Shown here piece by piece: positions 34,458 through 42,967 of a stretch of 64,000 nucleotides of DNA. How positions within the stretch are numbered: the stretch's first letter is position 1; each line of letters begins with the position of its first letter. The position numbers and the translations under genes are program-made. The notes under the pieces are model-generated. The model was not told where the DNA came from. It ran no database searches and worked only from the letters and a program-made list of their open reading frames with translations. The DNA is from an uncultured Prevotellaceae bacterium (lineage in GTDB: Bacteria; Bacteroidota; Bacteroidia; Bacteroidales; Bacteroidaceae): positions 20,153 through 84,152 of the forward strand of contig CADAKX010000011.1 in the NCBI GenBank assembly GCA_902788605.1, read 5' to 3'.

Positions 34458-35018
34458 ATGATAGACGTAAAAGAAACATTGCAGAAGGCCGAAGAGCGTA
34501 TGGAGATGGCAGCTATGTATCTGGAAGATGAGCTGAGCCGCATCCGCGCAGGCCGCGCTAACGTAGCCATCCTCGATGGTGTACGTGTGGAGTCCTATGG
34601 TAGTCGTGTGCCCCTGAACCAGGTGGCCACCGTGAACTGTCCCGATGCGCGTACCATCGCCATCAAGCCTTGGGATAAGAAGCAGATTCGCGATATTGAG
34701 AAGGCCATCATGGATAGTGACGTAGGTATCACTCCTGAGAACAACGGCGAGGTGATTCGCCTGATTATTCCCCAGCCCACAGAGGAGCGCCGTCGCGACT
34801 TGGTGAAGCAGTGCAACAAGATTGCTGAGAAGGCCAAGGTCGAGGTGCGCAACGTGCGTGGCGACATCAAGGAGAAGTTGAAGAAGGCCATCAAGGACGG
34901 TCTCTCTGAGGACTTAGAGAAGGATGCCGAGACCGAGCTCCAGAAGGTGCACGATAAGTACATCAAGAAACTGGACGAGCTCATCGACGCTAAGAACAAG
35001 GAGATCATGACCGTTTAA
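34458..35018 (+). CDS. frr: Ribosome recycling factor
   Basis: 186 residues. It splits post-termination ribosomes together with EF-G. The start at 34458 (MIDVKETLQKAEERM) fits the family; upstream codons in frame have no family match and include the promoter box TAAATTTG. Hallmarks are LSRIRAGRAN, VPLNQVATVN and the long helical C-terminus. First gene of the frr-rsgA-trmH translation/ribosome cluster. Confidence 0.97.
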   Translation: MIDVKETLQKAEERMEMAAMYLEDELSRIRAGRANVAILDGVRVESYGSRVPLNQVATVNCPDARTIAIKPWDKKQIRDIEKAIMDSDVGITPENNGEVIRLIIPQPTEERRRDLVKQCNKIAEKAKVEVRNVRGDIKEKLKKAIKDGLSEDLEKDAETELQKVHDKYIKKLDELIDAKNKEIMTV

Positions 35019-35039
35019 TTGATAATTGACAATTGAAAG
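35019..35039. repeat. heptanucleotide repeat in the frr-rsgA spacer
   Basis: Three 7-bp units directly after the frr stop: TTGATAA, TTGACAA, and a third (35033-35039) whose TTG serves as the rsgA start. Confidence 0.6.
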
Positions 35040-35974
35040 GACTTGTCGTTAAGAATACAGGCAGTTGGTACACCGTTCGTACGGACGATGACCAACTGCT
35101 TGACTGTAAGATAAAGGGTAACTTCCGCCTGAAAGGCATCCGCACCACCAATCCCGTGGCTGTGGGCGACAGGGTGGAGGTTAACGAGGAAGGATGGATT
35201 GTGGCTATCGAGGATCGCCGCAACTACATCATCCGTAAGAGTATCAACCTCTCGAAGCAGAGCCATATCATCGCAGCCAACGTGGACCAGGCATTCCTGG
35301 TGGTCACGGTGGTCAATCCCCAAACCAGTACAACATTCATCGACCGTTTCCTGGCTTCGGCCGAGGCCTATCGTGTGCCAGTGGTGCTGGTCTTCAACAA
35401 GACCGACCTGCTGGACGATGACCTGCGAGGCTATCAGGAGGCTGTGGTCAACCTCTATGAGACCATTGGCTATGAGTGTCGCCAGGTGTCGGCCGAGACA
35501 GGTCAGGGTATTGACGACCTGCGTGCGCTGATGCAGGGCAAGATCACGCTGCTCAGTGGCAATAGTGGTGTGGGTAAGTCGACGCTCATCAACAAGTTGG
35601 TGCCTGGTGTCAACCTACGTACAGCCGAGATCAGCGATGCCCACAACATGGGAATGCACACCACCACCTTCAGCGAGATGATTCCGTTGCCAGAGGCTGA
35701 CGGTGAGCAAGGAAAGGGTGGCTATCTCATCGATACTCCAGGTATCAAGGGCTTTGGCACCTTTGATATGGAGCCCGAGGAGATAACCAGTTATTTCAAG
35801 GATATCTTCCATTTCTCCAAAGACTGCCGCTTCTCTAATTGTACCCACACCCATGAGCCCGGCTGTGCTGTGCTTAAGGCTGTGGAGGAGCACTATATTG
35901 CCGAGAGTCGCTATCAGTCGTATCTCTCGATGCTCGACGATAAGGAAGAAGGCAAATACAGAGAATCGCAGTAA
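35033..35974 (+). CDS. rsgA: Ribosome small subunit GTPase RsgA
   Basis: 313 residues. Circularly permuted GTPase that checks 30S subunit maturation. N-terminal OB-fold (~1-80), then G motifs in permuted order: NKTD (G4), GNSGVGKST (G1), DTPG (G3), and a C-terminal zinc site ([14 protein letters not shown]). The start is a TTG at 35033, giving [13 protein letters not shown], the N-terminus expected for Bacteroidales RsgA; there is no nearby ATG. The TTG is part of a heptad repeat, which may have replaced an ancestral ATG. Confidence 0.94.
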   Translation: MKGLVVKNTGSWYTVRTDDDQLLDCKIKGNFRLKGIRTTNPVAVGDRVEVNEEGWIVAIEDRRNYIIRKSINLSKQSHIIAANVDQAFLVVTVVNPQTSTTFIDRFLASAEAYRVPVVLVFNKTDLLDDDLRGYQEAVVNLYETIGYECRQVSAETGQGIDDLRALMQGKITLLSGNSGVGKSTLINKLVPGVNLRTAEISDAHNMGMHTTTFSEMIPLPEADGEQGKGGYLIDTPGIKGFGTFDMEPEEITSYFKDIFHFSKDCRFSNCTHTHEPGCAVLKAVEEHYIAESRYQSYLSMLDDKEEGKYRESQ

Positions 35975-35976
35975 GG

Positions 35977-36004
35977 TTTTGAGAATTGAGGTTTGAGTTG
36001 TGAT
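35977..36004. repeat. heptanucleotide repeat in the rsgA-trmH spacer
   Basis: Four degenerate 7-bp units (TTTTGAG, AATTGAG and two more). The last unit contains the GTG start of the methyltransferase gene. Confidence 0.55.
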
Positions 36005-36794
36005 TAAGGAAATATTATCATTAGACGAACCCGGATTGGAGGTATTTGGTCAGTTGACCGAAGCCCAGTTGCGTAATGCCCTCGACCCAGAGAAGGGCAT
36101 TTTTATTGCCGAGAGTCCCAAGGTTATCCGTGTGGCTCTCGACGCAGGCTATGAGCCCCTGTCGCTGCTCTGCGAACGCAAACATATCACAGGCGATGCT
36201 GCCGACATCGTGGCCCGCTGTGGCGATATACCCGTCTATACAGGTGATCGTGACCTGCTGGCCCAACTCACAGGCTATACCCTGACACGGGGTGTGCTCT
36301 GTGCCATGCGTCGACCCAAGGAGAGGGCTTTGCACGATGTCCTCGATGGAGCTAGTCGCGTGGTGGTTATCGATGGGGTGGTGGATACCACTAATATCGG
36401 CGCCATTTTCCGTTCGGCAGCAGCCCTGGGCATTGATGCCGTGCTACTCACGCGCCAGTCGTGTGACCCCTGGAATCGCCGTGCTGTGCGTGTGTCGATG
36501 GGTTCGGTGTTCCTGGTGCCTTGGACGTGGCTTGACAGCTATGCCGACCTGACGGCCTTGGGCTTCAAGACTGTGGCAATGGCGCTGACGGATAAGTCCA
36601 TCTCGCTGGATGACCCCGTGTTGAAGCAAGAGCCCCGACTGGCCCTGGTGATGGGAACCGAAGGCGACGGACTGGCCCACGAGGTGATTGCGGGCTGCGA
36701 CTATGTGGTGCGCATTCCCATGGCCCACGGCGTCGATTCGCTGAATGTGGCTGCAGCGTCGGCTGTGGCCTTCTGGGAACTAAGAAATAGGTAA
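36000..36794 (+). CDS. SpoU/TrmH-family RNA 2'-O-methyltransferase
   Basis: 264 residues. Knotted SPOUT methyltransferase using SAM on rRNA or tRNA. Motif 1 (DTTNIGAIFRSA), motif 2 (VMGTEGDGL) and motif 3 (IPMAHGVDSLNVAAASAVAF) are clear, with an N-terminal substrate-binding part (~1-105). The start is the GTG at 36000, inside a heptad repeat; no ATG is better placed. It is third in the frr-rsgA-trmH cluster and 11 nt upstream of the peptidase gene. The exact RNA target cannot be told. Confidence 0.9.
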   Translation: MIKEILSLDEPGLEVFGQLTEAQLRNALDPEKGIFIAESPKVIRVALDAGYEPLSLLCERKHITGDAADIVARCGDIPVYTGDRDLLAQLTGYTLTRGVLCAMRRPKERALHDVLDGASRVVVIDGVVDTTNIGAIFRSAAALGIDAVLLTRQSCDPWNRRAVRVSMGSVFLVPWTWLDSYADLTALGFKTVAMALTDKSISLDDPVLKQEPRLALVMGTEGDGLAHEVIAGCDYVVRIPMAHGVDSLNVAAASAVAFWELRNR

Positions 36795-36805
36795 TAAGAA
36801 CAAAT

Positions 36806-39244
36806 ATGAAAAAGATTGTTATAGGGTCGTTCCTGATGCTGGGTGCTGTGGCCTCGGCACAGGTCAAGACCGAAGTGAAAGAGTTTAATCTGGCTGGTCC
36901 CTTTGCCGTGAACGCACCCCTGAGTGTCGATACGGTCAATGTGAAGGGCGAGAAATTTGATGAGAAGAGCCTCCTTCAGAGTCTCGCACTCACCACCCAG
37001 CCCACCACCACGTTCAGTGGTCAGGTGTTGCCCTCGCTCAAGGACAGTAAGAGCGTGGGCCTGCTGACGTTCTATCTGAACAACAGCGACTACCTCAAAG
37101 GTAAGATTGAGGTGAAGGGTCCCAAGAACTATAAGGTTTATGTAGATAACAATGAGGTATCTGGCGAACTGAAGTTGGCTCCCGAGCACCACACCTTTGC
37201 CATCCGTTTCCTGGCCGAGCCCAGCGATACGGACAGTATCAGCGTCAGCATTGACTCTCAAATAGCCAGCCTCCAGCCCCAACTCTCAAAGGCTCATCCC
37301 TACATGGTTCACGACCTGACAGATGGCAAGCGTGTGCGTGGCATTTCGCTGTCGGCCGATGGCAAATATGTGATTGTGAGCTTCCAGACCACAGCCCGCG
37401 GAGGCAAGAGCCAGTGGGACTACGAGTTGCGCGAGGTGAAGACCCAGCGTGTGCTCCAGCGTCTCAATGGCAGCAAGCGATGGATGCCCCGTTCTGTGGC
37501 CTATATCGACGAAGAATGGCAGGGTGACAAGCGTGTGCTCTATAAGGTGGACCCTGCAACGGGTCAGCGCACCCAGTGGGCCTATGACATTCCCCGCGAG
37601 AGCTATGACATCAGTCCCACCGAAGACTATCTCATCTTCACCTGCACAGAGGAAGGTCCCAAGGAAGACGAGAACGTGTATCAGGTGCTCGAGATGGACG
37701 ATCGTCAGCCAGGCTGGCGCTCACGCTCCTACCTGAAGCGCTACGATATCAAGAGCGGACTCACCCAGCGCATCACCTTTGGCACCAAGGGCGAGCACCT
37801 CAGCGATATCTCGCAGGACGGCAAGAAACTTCTGGTTGTCTCGTCCTACTCACGCTTGGAGAAGCGACCCACCGAGGTGCAGGACGTCTTTATCATCGAC
37901 GCTCAGACCCTGAAGGTGGACACCCTGCTTCAGCGCGAGGGATTCCTGGGCAGCTGTCAGTTCTCGCCCGATGCCTCGCAGGTGCTCTTTACGGGCAATC
38001 CTGAGGCCTTCAACCGCATTGGCTGTCAGTTGCCTGCCGACCGTACACCCAGCATGACGGAGTACGAGCTCTTTATCTATGACATCGCCACGAAGCAGGT
38101 AAAGCCCCTTACCAAGGACTTCGACCCTAATATCGACGGTGGACTGACATGGTCGTATGCCGACGGTAATATCTATTTCTATGCCGAGTGCCGCGACTAT
38201 GTGTATGTCTATCAGTTGAACCCCAAGACGGGCAAGATTACTCAGATGCCCTGCAACGGCGACTATGTCTATCGCCTCGATATGGCCGAGCATGCACCCG
38301 TGATGGCTTATCTGTCGTATAAGACTCTGGAGCCCGCCTCAGCCTATGTTCTGGACCTGAAGAGCAAGAAACAGCAGACGTACTTTGATGGCAAGACAGC
38401 CCTGGGCGATGCCGAGTTGGGCACTTGTCAGGACTATAACTTCAAGAACTCGAAGGGCGACACCGTCTATGGTCGCCTCTACCTGCCCAAGGACTTCGAC
38501 GCCTCGAAGAAATACCCCATGATTGTCTATTACTATGGTGGCTGCTCACCCGTGAGTCGTTATTTCGAGTCGCCTTACGCCCCTCAGTACTGGAACTCGC
38601 TGGGCTATGTGGCCTATATCATCGAGCCCAGTGGCGCCACAGGCTTTGGTCAGGAGTGGGCTTCACGCCACGTGAACACCGCTGGCCGTGGTCCTGCAGA
38701 GGACATTATCGAGGGCACCAAGCAGATCTGTGCCGACCATCCTTATATTAATAAGGAGAAGATTGGCTGCATGGGCGCTTCCTATGGTGGCTTCATGACC
38801 CAGTATCTGCAGACCCAGACCGACATCTTTGCGGCTGCCGTGAGTCACGCAGGTATTGCCAACCACACCAGCTACTGGGGACAGGGCTATTGGGGCTATA
38901 ACTACAGCGAGGTCAGCATGGCCAACAGCTATCCCTGGAGCCATCGCGACCTCTATGTGAACCAGTCACCCCTGTTTAATGCCGACAAGATCCACACGCC
39001 CCTGCTCCTGTTGCATGGCGATGCCGATACCAACGTGCCCCTGGTCGAGAGTCTGCAGATGTTTACAGCCCTGAAGCTGCTGGGCCGCGAGGTGGCCTTG
39101 GTTCAGGTGAAGGGCGAGAACCACCACATCCTCGACTATTCTAAGCGTGAGAAGTGGCTGGCCACCCAGATGGCCTGGTTCCAGAAGTGGCTCAAGGACG
39201 ACCCCACCTGGTGGGATGCCATCTATCCCAAGAAGAATCTGTGA
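36806..39244 (+). CDS. Secreted S9 prolyl oligopeptidase-family peptidase (DPP-like)
   Basis: 812 residues. Signal peptide (~1-19), an N-terminal accessory region, a beta-propeller (~160-520) with repeated strand patterns (LSADGKYVIVSF, ISQDGKKLLVVSS) and a C-terminal alpha/beta hydrolase domain (~560-810). The catalytic triad is visible: Ser659 in GASYGGFM, Asp741 in HGDADTNVP and His773/774 in KGENHH. It probably removes dipeptides or cleaves peptides in the periplasm. It is 11 nt after the methyltransferase gene. Confidence 0.93.
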   Translation: MKKIVIGSFLMLGAVASAQVKTEVKEFNLAGPFAVNAPLSVDTVNVKGEKFDEKSLLQSLALTTQPTTTFSGQVLPSLKDSKSVGLLTFYLNNSDYLKGKIEVKGPKNYKVYVDNNEVSGELKLAPEHHTFAIRFLAEPSDTDSISVSIDSQIASLQPQLSKAHPYMVHDLTDGKRVRGISLSADGKYVIVSFQTTARGGKSQWDYELREVKTQRVLQRLNGSKRWMPRSVAYIDEEWQGDKRVLYKVDPATGQRTQWAYDIPRESYDISPTEDYLIFTCTEEGPKEDENVYQVLEMDDRQPGWRSRSYLKRYDIKSGLTQRITFGTKGEHLSDISQDGKKLLVVSSYSRLEKRPTEVQDVFIIDAQTLKVDTLLQREGFLGSCQFSPDASQVLFTGNPEAFNRIGCQLPADRTPSMTEYELFIYDIATKQVKPLTKDFDPNIDGGLTWSYADGNIYFYAECRDYVYVYQLNPKTGKITQMPCNGDYVYRLDMAEHAPVMAYLSYKTLEPASAYVLDLKSKKQQTYFDGKTALGDAELGTCQDYNFKNSKGDTVYGRLYLPKDFDASKKYPMIVYYYGGCSPVSRYFESPYAPQYWNSLGYVAYIIEPSGATGFGQEWASRHVNTAGRGPAEDIIEGTKQICADHPYINKEKIGCMGASYGGFMTQYLQTQTDIFAAAVSHAGIANHTSYWGQGYWGYNYSEVSMANSYPWSHRDLYVNQSPLFNADKIHTPLLLLHGDADTNVPLVESLQMFTALKLLGREVALVQVKGENHHILDYSKREKWLATQMAWFQKWLKDDPTWWDAIYPKKNL

Positions 39245-39294
39245 TTCCGTGAGAAGATCAATTTAACATTATGTTCAATTATAAAACAAACCGT

Positions 39295-40005
39295 ATGAAA
39301 AAGTTTTTTCTTTTTGCTGTGATGGCTGCAGCAGCCTTTACCGCACAAGCACAGAACATTCAGTTGCACTATGACTTTGGCCGTAACATCTACTCTGGCG
39401 AGGAAGCTGGCCGTCAGAAGGTCACCGTTACCCTCGAGCAGTTTAAGGCCGACCAGTGGGGTTCTTGGTTCTATTTCGTTGATTTGGACATGAGTCGCCA
39501 CTTCACCGAGGGTGCCTACGCCGAGATCTCTCGCGAGATTAACCTGAGCAAGAGTCTGCCCCTGGCTGCCCACGTGGAGTATGATGGTGGTTTGAACAAG
39601 AGTGGCTCGTTCCAGCAGGCTGGTCTGGCTGGTATCGCCTATAACGGTCACACAGAGGACTTCTCGAAGACCTGGTCAGTACAGGTGCTGTATAAGCATT
39701 ATCTGAAGAGCTACGAGAACACACATTCTTATGCCAGCGCTCAGTTGACAGGCGTATGGGGCATGAACCTCCTCAACGATAAGCTGCGTTTTGCTGGCTT
39801 CATCGATTTCTGGCGTGGCGAGAAGGCTAATGGCCATGGCTGCCTGGTGATTCTCTCTGAGCCCCAGTTGTGGTATAACCTCACCCAGAACCTGGCTGTA
39901 GGTACCGAGTGGGAGTTCTCTAACAACTTCGTCTATAACACCGACCCCACCAGCGACAAGACCTTCTTCTTCAACCCCACACTGGCCTTGAAGTGGAACT
40001 TCTAA
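39295..40005 (+). CDS. DUF5020-type outer membrane beta-barrel protein
   Basis: 236 residues from the ATG at 39295 (MKKFFLFAVMAAAAFTAQAQ signal peptide; the frame upstream lacks signal character). The mature part is a run of amphipathic beta-strands with many aromatics, ending in a C-terminal Phe (TLALKWNF), typical of a barrel. The pattern fits DUF5020, which is related to nucleoside-specific Tsx-like channels. The substrate is unknown. 50 nt after the peptidase gene, possibly co-transcribed. Confidence 0.78.
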   Translation: MKKFFLFAVMAAAAFTAQAQNIQLHYDFGRNIYSGEEAGRQKVTVTLEQFKADQWGSWFYFVDLDMSRHFTEGAYAEISREINLSKSLPLAAHVEYDGGLNKSGSFQQAGLAGIAYNGHTEDFSKTWSVQVLYKHYLKSYENTHSYASAQLTGVWGMNLLNDKLRFAGFIDFWRGEKANGHGCLVILSEPQLWYNLTQNLAVGTEWEFSNNFVYNTDPTSDKTFFFNPTLALKWNF

Positions 40006-40024
40006 GCAAGGAGTAACGATATGA

Positions 40025-40085
40025 GCGAAACGGCGTTTCGCGGGGCAGGAAACGGCATTTCCTGCCCTTTATTATGCCGTTTCGC
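40025..40085 (+). terminator. nested inverted repeats including a terminator
   Basis: The inner stem GGGCAGGAAA (40043-40052) / TTTCCTGCCC (40058-40067) followed by TTT is terminator-like. An outer perfect pair, GCGAAACGGC (40025-40034) / GCCGTTTCGC (40076-40085), encloses it, and GCGAAAC/GTTTCGC also pairs locally within 40025-40041, so alternative folds are possible. Confidence 0.7.
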
Positions 40086-40177
40086 TGGCTGCATTCTTGT
40101 TGCCTGGCTGTCGCTGTTCTGCAGCATTTTATGTCATCTTTTGCAGCATTTTGTATTCCATCAGGATGCCTTACAGA

Positions 40178-40431
40178 TGACAGTTGACAGATGACAGTTG
40201 TTGACTAACGCCCTACAGACACGGTACAAGTCGTACTGATGTAAATAATTTTATATTATACAATATTATTTATATATCTATATATATTAATATATATAAT
40301 ATTATATATAAATATATTTTGTTAATTATATATATAACTATATATTATAAATATAGTATTTCATAGGATGATAACCCATGAATCGACCTTCCGATAGGTG
40401 TTAGTCAACAACTGTCATCTGTCAACTGTCA
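40178..40431. repeat. AT-rich element bounded by 35-bp inverted repeats
   Basis: Left arm 40178-40212 and right arm 40397-40431 are inverted repeats matching at 34 of 35 positions (the mismatch would be a G-U pair in RNA). They enclose 184 bp, of which ~125 bp (40241-40366) is about 94% A+T. The arms are themselves built of 7-bp units (TGACAGT, TGACAGA). There is no ORF and no clear target-site duplication. The remaining spacer 40086-40603 holds only a repeated GCAGCATTTT (40121, 40143) and the next gene's promoter. Confidence 0.9.
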
Positions 40432-40603
40432 TTCGTCAGCGACAAATATTTTCATGCAGATACCACATGTATGGTAGAAATGTACACGATATTTGTACAA
40501 ACGCAACAAAAGCAACATTTTTTTTGAACTTTTTTGAGCAATTTGTTCGAAAAACTACTTTTTTTGTGTAATTTTGCAACTTGAAAACGAAAAGGACTGT
40601 AAC

Positions 40604-41134
40604 ATGAAGCTGAGCGAAAAGAACTGGAAGGTGGGTGAAGTGGTAAACCTTCCAAAAAGAGAGAAGCAATTAAAGAAGAGTGGAATCACTACCTACACAC
40701 GATTCGTCACCTCTCGCTATGTGTGCATACGCGAGGCTACCGAGGGCCAGAGAGGCATCTTGGTGAAGGTGCTGGGCAAATGCTTTGCCGACGATTTGAT
40801 GATAGTCAGTGGACACCCTTTTTGCAAGGACGACCGCGACGAACTGCTTGAAGGCGTGCGCTATCTCAGTTTCCCCTTTCCCCAAACGCGCGATGTGCAG
40901 GAGGTCATCGACATCGTTCGCGAGAATCCCGATCTCATCAACGCCTTTTCTTCTGCCTCGATGCACATCAACCCCGATTCCACGTTTTGGGTCGACGAGA
41001 CCAGTCGCAGCATGCTGATCCTGAAGAAGCTCCAGTTCCTCAACGGACGCACCGGACAGCTCCATGCCGCTGATGATGCCAATCACACGCGCATATCGTT
41101 GGTGTACTTCTCTAACGGTAAGTTAACTTGGTAA
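40604..41134 (+). CDS. Conserved hypothetical protein
   Basis: 176 residues from the ATG at 40604, preceded by TAATTTTG (40569-40576). No signal peptide. Basic N-terminus (MKLSEKNWKVGEVVNLPKRE) and mixed alpha/beta content; segments include ILVKVLGKCFADDLMIVSGH and FWVDETSRSMLILKKLQFLNG. I do not recognise the family. Codon use and strong upstream promoter elements support a real gene. It is followed by a terminator. Confidence 0.7.
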   Translation: MKLSEKNWKVGEVVNLPKREKQLKKSGITTYTRFVTSRYVCIREATEGQRGILVKVLGKCFADDLMIVSGHPFCKDDRDELLEGVRYLSFPFPQTRDVQEVIDIVRENPDLINAFSSASMHINPDSTFWVDETSRSMLILKKLQFLNGRTGQLHAADDANHTRISLVYFSNGKLTW

Positions 41135-41167
41135 GACCATTCTACAAATTTTTCATACATTAGATAA

Positions 41168-41208
41168 GAGTAGTGTTCTGCTTGCGAGAGCGGGACACTC
41201 TTTTTTTT
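41168..41208 (+). terminator. terminator after the gene at 40604
   Basis: AGTGTTC (41172-41178) pairs with GGACACT (41193-41199) within a longer imperfect stem, followed by eight or more T residues. Confidence 0.75.
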
Positions 41209-41296
41209 GCTCGTTAATCTTTTTTATACCAAATAATTTGGGCAGATGACGAAAATGTTTGTATCTTTGCCCACGTCATTAAAAAACTATTTGCAT

Positions 41297-41986
41297 ATGA
41301 AAGAAAACAGTATTTTGAGTGCAGCCATCATTGCATTGGGCATTGCCTGCATGGGACTGCTGATAAAGGGTGGCATTGATAACTTTGCCACGAAGGACAG
41401 AAAAGTGACGGTGAAGGGACTGGCTGAGCGCGAGGTGCCTGCCGACAAGGTGACGTGGAGCATCGGTACGAAGGTGACAGGTAACGACCTGCCTCTGCTC
41501 TATGACAACATCAACGTACAGACGCAGAAGATTAAACAGTTCTTGCTGAAGCACGGTCTGCCCGAGAACGAGATTACCGTGAACCCGCCTGCCGTTAACG
41601 ACCTGGAGGCACGTGAATGGGGTGACAACCAGAAGAACTTCCGCTATATCGTCAACACCACCATCACCGTGGCTACGGGCAAGGTGGAGCAGGTCAACAA
41701 GGCCATCTCTGACCAGGCTGAGCTCTTGAAACAGGGTGTGGCTTTGGGCGAGAACTATCCGCAGTATGAGTATGCATCGTTCCAGCAGATGAAGCCCGAG
41801 ATGATGGCTGAGGCTATCAAGAACGCCCAGAAGACCGCAGCACAGTTTGCTGAGGCCAGCGAGGCTGAGTTGGGCACCATTCAGACGGCCGACCAGGGTC
41901 AGTTCTCTATTGATAATCGTGATGAGAACACGCCTTACATCAAGAAACTGCGTGTGGTCACCACGATTACCTATTCGCTGAAATAA
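41297..41986 (+). CDS. SIMPL domain (DUF541) protein
   Basis: 229 residues from the ATG at 41297; TATCTTTG lies ~27 nt upstream, inside the longer frame, which is therefore rejected. N-terminal membrane anchor or signal (~7-27), then the SIMPL domain with [20 protein letters not shown] and the C-terminal [10 protein letters not shown]. Family members are periplasmic and of unclear role (stress or signalling). Converges with miaA. Confidence 0.88.
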   Translation: MKENSILSAAIIALGIACMGLLIKGGIDNFATKDRKVTVKGLAEREVPADKVTWSIGTKVTGNDLPLLYDNINVQTQKIKQFLLKHGLPENEITVNPPAVNDLEAREWGDNQKNFRYIVNTTITVATGKVEQVNKAISDQAELLKQGVALGENYPQYEYASFQQMKPEMMAEAIKNAQKTAAQFAEASEAELGTIQTADQGQFSIDNRDENTPYIKKLRVVTTITYSLK

Positions 41987-41989
41987 GTT

Positions 41990-42913
41990 CTATTCTGAAA
42001 CGGAATTCACAAGGTCGAGTATTTGCTCGACCTTTTTTTCTGTGGGTAGGGTGGCGTCAATCCAATGGATGGTGAAGCCACGGCGCTCCATACCGCGGAA
42101 CCAAGTCATCTGTCGCTTGGCAAACTGATGGATGGCGATTTCCAGTTGGCGGAACATCTCGTCGTAGGACAGTTGGCCGATGACATATTCGGTGAGGAAC
42201 TTGTATTCCAGACCGTAATAGATCAGGTCTTCTGCAGGAATGCCGCTGTCCAGCAGACCACGCACCTCGTCCACCATGCCCTCGTCGAGACGGGCCTTGA
42301 GACGACGCGTGATCTTCTCGCGGCGCAACTCGCGGTCGATGTTGACGCCGATAATCGTAGAGGGGATAGGAGGCAACTCGCGCAGGGGCATGGGATGCTC
42401 CAGGTTATAGGTCTCAATCTCGATGGCGCGGATGGCACGCTGACAGGAGTCCACGTCGGTGGTATTGTGCATCACCGAGCCACTCTTCGCCTTCAGCGCC
42501 TTGAGCATCTCGGTCAGTTCCTCCAGCGAGCGTCCCTCCAGGCTGTCGCGCAGGGGCTGGTTCTGGGGCACAGGTGATAGGTGATAGCCCTTCAGCACCG
42601 CCTCGATATACAGTCCCGTGCCACCACAGAGGATGGGCTGCACACCTCGGCTGCGGATGTCCTGATAGGCATCAAAGAAGTCCTGCTGATACTGAAAGAG
42701 GTTATATTTGGTGCCAGGCTCGCAGATGTCGATGAGATGATAGGGCACATCGCCATAGTCGCTCAGGTCCTTGCCTGTGCCGATGTCCATGCGGCGATAC
42801 ACCTGACGCGAGTCGGCCGAGAGAATCTCGCCGCCTATGCGCTGAGCCAAGGCCGCAGCCAATGGTGTCTTGCCACTGGCTGTGGGGCCGAGTATGGTGA
42901 TGAGGTCTGTCAT
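41990..42913 (-). CDS. miaA: tRNA dimethylallyltransferase
   Basis: 307 residues from the ATG at 42913 (MTDLITILGPTASGKT). It adds the isopentenyl group to A37 of tRNAs reading UNN codons. The P-loop GPTASGKTPLA, DSRQVYRRMDIGTGK and the RQMTWFRG motif near the C-terminus are present. The frame is open 10 codons further upstream, but that stretch is a copy of the end of thiL, so the shorter start is chosen. Last gene of the sppA-lpxK-PNP-thiL-miaA series. Confidence 0.95.
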   Translation of the reverse strand: MTDLITILGPTASGKTPLAAALAQRIGGEILSADSRQVYRRMDIGTGKDLSDYGDVPYHLIDICEPGTKYNLFQYQQDFFDAYQDIRSRGVQPILCGGTGLYIEAVLKGYHLSPVPQNQPLRDSLEGRSLEELTEMLKALKAKSGSVMHNTTDVDSCQRAIRAIEIETYNLEHPMPLRELPPIPSTIIGVNIDRELRREKITRRLKARLDEGMVDEVRGLLDSGIPAEDLIYYGLEYKFLTEYVIGQLSYDEMFRQLEIAIHQFAKRQMTWFRGMERRGFTIHWIDATLPTEKKVEQILDLVNSVSE

Positions 42914-42918
42914 TGCGC

Positions 42919-42967
42919 TTATTTCTCGCTCAGCGTTTTCCACATTTCGTTTATTTCTCGCTCAGCG
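42919..42967 (-). repeat. direct repeat duplicating the thiL 3' end
   Basis: The 17-bp plus-strand sequence TTATTTCTCGCTCAGCG occurs at 42919-42935 and 42951-42967. The second copy includes the thiL stop codon; the first lies in the spacer just before the miaA ATG. Confidence 0.8.

Noticed and set aside
40436-40669. Minus-strand ORF next to the AT-rich element
   Set aside because: It overlaps the promoter and start of the gene at 40604, and its translation is Phe/Lys-rich with no family features.
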